A DNA stretch of 7,554 nucleotides from NCBI GenBank assembly GCA_903842755.1, contig CAIMNF010000531.1, forward strand, positions 1 through 7,554. Reading direction: 5' to 3'. Below the pieces are notes generated by a model. The model saw only the letters and a program-made list of their open reading frames with translations, had not been told where the DNA came from and searched no databases. A program made the translations under genes and the position numbers. Positions 6,413 to 7,554 of the stretch are shown piece by piece. Numbering within the stretch: position 1 is the stretch's first letter; the number at the start of each line of letters is the position of its first letter. The DNA comes from Oligoflexia bacterium. Lineage in GTDB: Bacteria; Bdellovibrionota; UBA1018; CAIMNF01.

Positions 6413-6988
6413 ATGGCTTCAAGAAGTATTCGCCAGCGCCGGGGCCGACATAAAATCCATAAAGACTTTGAACTTCAACTGACCAGCATGATGGATATTT
6501 TGGTCATTATCCTGGTGTTTTTACTTAAAAGTTATTCCGCGAGCACCAATTCTTTTGCCACAGTTCGAGGAATACAGCTTCCTATTTCTAAAACAACGGA
6601 AATGACTCCGGACAGCTTGCTTTTGATTGTGACTCCAGAAGCCATTACGTTTGAAAATCAAAGAATTGTGGAGTTTGTCCAAACAGCTGATTCTGTGGGC
6701 GGAACCAGTCCCAGATACGAATTTAAAGCGGAAGACCTGGATGAGAATGGAATGCGAATTGCGAAACTTTATGACGCTTTAAACCGAGCACGCGACAAAG
6801 CGGAACTCCTCCGCCAAAAATCGCCAGCGCGGGACGCAAATGGGCAACCGTTACCATGGGACGGCATCATGGCTATTCAAGCAGATAAGCGCGTTCGTTA
6901 CGACACCCTCAGAAAAATCATGTATACGGCGGGTGCTGCTCAATTTAAGATTTTTCGATTGCTTGCGATGCGCCAGCCGCAGTCGTAG
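6413..6988 (+). CDS. TolR/ExbD-like stator protein, second copy
   Basis: Second ExbD/TolR-type protein (191 aa), starting 1 nt after the stop of the first copy, with AGGGGG about 11 nt upstream. A very basic N-terminus (RQRRGRHKIHK) precedes a single membrane helix starting LTSMMDIL, with the functional Asp at D28, and ending VFLLKSYS. The periplasmic domain has a long charged segment (about 119-150, YDALNRARDKAELLRQKSPA) before the final IQADKRVRYDTLRKIMYTAG region, typical of ExbD relatives in deltaproteobacterial motors rather than of E. coli ExbD. The pair differs in helix wording and C-terminal motif, so this is an old paralogue pair and not a recent duplication. Operon position and domain make a shared motor with the two preceding proteins very likely. 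Partners outside the membrane are not encoded in this window. Confidence 0.9.
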   Translation: MASRSIRQRRGRHKIHKDFELQLTSMMDILVIILVFLLKSYSASTNSFATVRGIQLPISKTTEMTPDSLLLIVTPEAITFENQRIVEFVQTADSVGGTSPRYEFKAEDLDENGMRIAKLYDALNRARDKAELLRQKSPARDANGQPLPWDGIMAIQADKRVRYDTLRKIMYTAGAAQFKIFRLLAMRQPQS

Positions 6989-7057
6989 CCAGTCTTCCCG
7001 TCTTCTTAAAAAACTGCCGTTCGTTTACCCATTGAGCAAGCACTCACTTTTTCCGGC

Positions 7058-7543
7058 TTACTTTTTACTGCTGTCGAGCTTTTTCTTAACCCGCGCGCCC
7101 GTTTTGGAGGCCCACTGTTGAACAATTTCAGAGGACTCCGCAATCAATTGCGGTTGAGAGTTTAAAAATTTTTGTCCAATGGGAGATTGATAAAATGCAA
7201 TTACTCCATTGATTTCTTCCAAGGTAAACATTTTGTCGTAAATCGGAATGAGGGATTGGGTAATCTCGTCACCCTTAGCCTCTTTTTTAATCACTTCTTT
7301 AATGTGTTCTTTTTGCGCATCGGTCGGTGCTTGCGGTCCATTAGGTTGGGTAGCCATCATGATCATCTGTTCGGTGACTTGACTGCCCACTTGATCGGTT
7401 TTCTGCATTTTAAAAAGTTGCAGAATGGCTTCCTTTTTCTTTGAATCGATCTTAGCGGGCTTATCGTCCGCAATCGATGACTGAATGGCAATCGTTAATC
7501 CGACTGTAATGACACTGAACAAGAATAGCTGATTTAATTTCAT
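7058..7543 (-). CDS. Secreted DUF2059-type protein
   Basis: Small exported protein of 161 aa. A signal peptide is clear: MKLNQ, a hydrophobic core to about residue 20, then a probable signal peptidase I site after SSIA (residue 25), followed by a charged mature N-terminus. The mature part is helical and rich in Lys, Gln and Glu. FTLEEINGVIAFYQSPIGQKF (about 106-126) matches the core of DUF2059, in which a helix is followed by FYxSPxGQK. The family has no established biochemical function; a periplasmic location is expected. The ATG at 7543 has GAGGG 6 nt upstream (7550-7554), at the very edge of the window, so the promoter and upstream neighbours are not visible. The gene converges on the ExbD pair with a 69-bp spacer lacking a clear terminator. 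Family call is good; function unknown. Confidence 0.85.
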   Translation of the reverse strand: MKLNQLFLFSVITVGLTIAIQSSIADDKPAKIDSKKKEAILQLFKMQKTDQVGSQVTEQMIMMATQPNGPQAPTDAQKEHIKEVIKKEAKGDEITQSLIPIYDKMFTLEEINGVIAFYQSPIGQKFLNSQPQLIAESSEIVQQWASKTGARVKKKLDSSKK

Positions 7544-7554
7544 GTTGGACCCTC

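Noticed and set aside
7033..7052. Possible terminator: TGAG-N6-CTCA followed by CTTTTT in the convergent spacer
   Set aside because: The stem is only 4 bp with a 6-nt loop, too weak to call; no better hairpin was found between 6989 and 7057 on either strand.
6840..7121. Plus-strand open frame of 93 codons across the end of the second ExbD-like gene and the spacer
   Set aside because: It runs out of frame through the conserved C-terminus of the ExbD-like gene and then antisense to the DUF2059 gene; the apparent hydrophobic end is a shadow of the Lys-rich opposite strand.

Overview
The window looks like an ordinary chromosomal segment of a Gram-negative bacterium with moderate G+C. The best guess is a member of Bdellovibrionota or another lineage of the former Deltaproteobacteria. 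That guess rests mainly on the proton-channel cluster (one TolQ/ExbB-type gene followed by two different TolR/ExbD-type genes) and on the wording of the second TolR-like transmembrane helix (LTSMMDIL...VFLLKSYS). It is an inference from remembered family patterns, not a database result.

Layout. Bases 1-759 (minus) hold the N-terminal 253 codons of a protein I do not recognise; it runs off the left edge. Bases 841-4652 (minus) are a compact three-gene unit transcribed in the order gmhA-like sugar-phosphate isomerase, RDD-family membrane protein, DNA polymerase I (polA). The polA GTG start is 6 nt from the preceding stop, and its ribosome binding site lies at the end of the RDD gene. A 64-bp divergent spacer (4653-4716) separates this unit from trxA (plus), whose promoter may place transcription initiation on the ATG itself. 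A second promoter candidate (about 5072-5099) precedes the tightly packed plus-strand set at 5152-6988: a TolQ/ExbB/AglR-like channel protein and two TolR/ExbD-like stator proteins. A convergent secreted DUF2059-type protein (7058-7543, minus) closes the window.

How the genes work together. polA (repair and Okazaki-fragment processing), gmhA (first step of ADP-heptose synthesis for LPS core) and the RDD protein appear co-transcribed without an evident shared pathway. The three-gene channel cluster is the most interesting part. One Q-type subunit plus two divergent R-type subunits, each with the membrane Asp needed for proton-driven motion, matches the AglR-AglQ-AglS arrangement of the Myxococcus gliding motor as well as ExbB-ExbD-ExbD sets. 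No TonB, TolA, Pal or Glt partner is encoded here, so the load driven by the motor is unknown.

I found no tRNA, rRNA, CRISPR array, insertion sequence or phage gene. There is no stretch above 300 bp without a gene.
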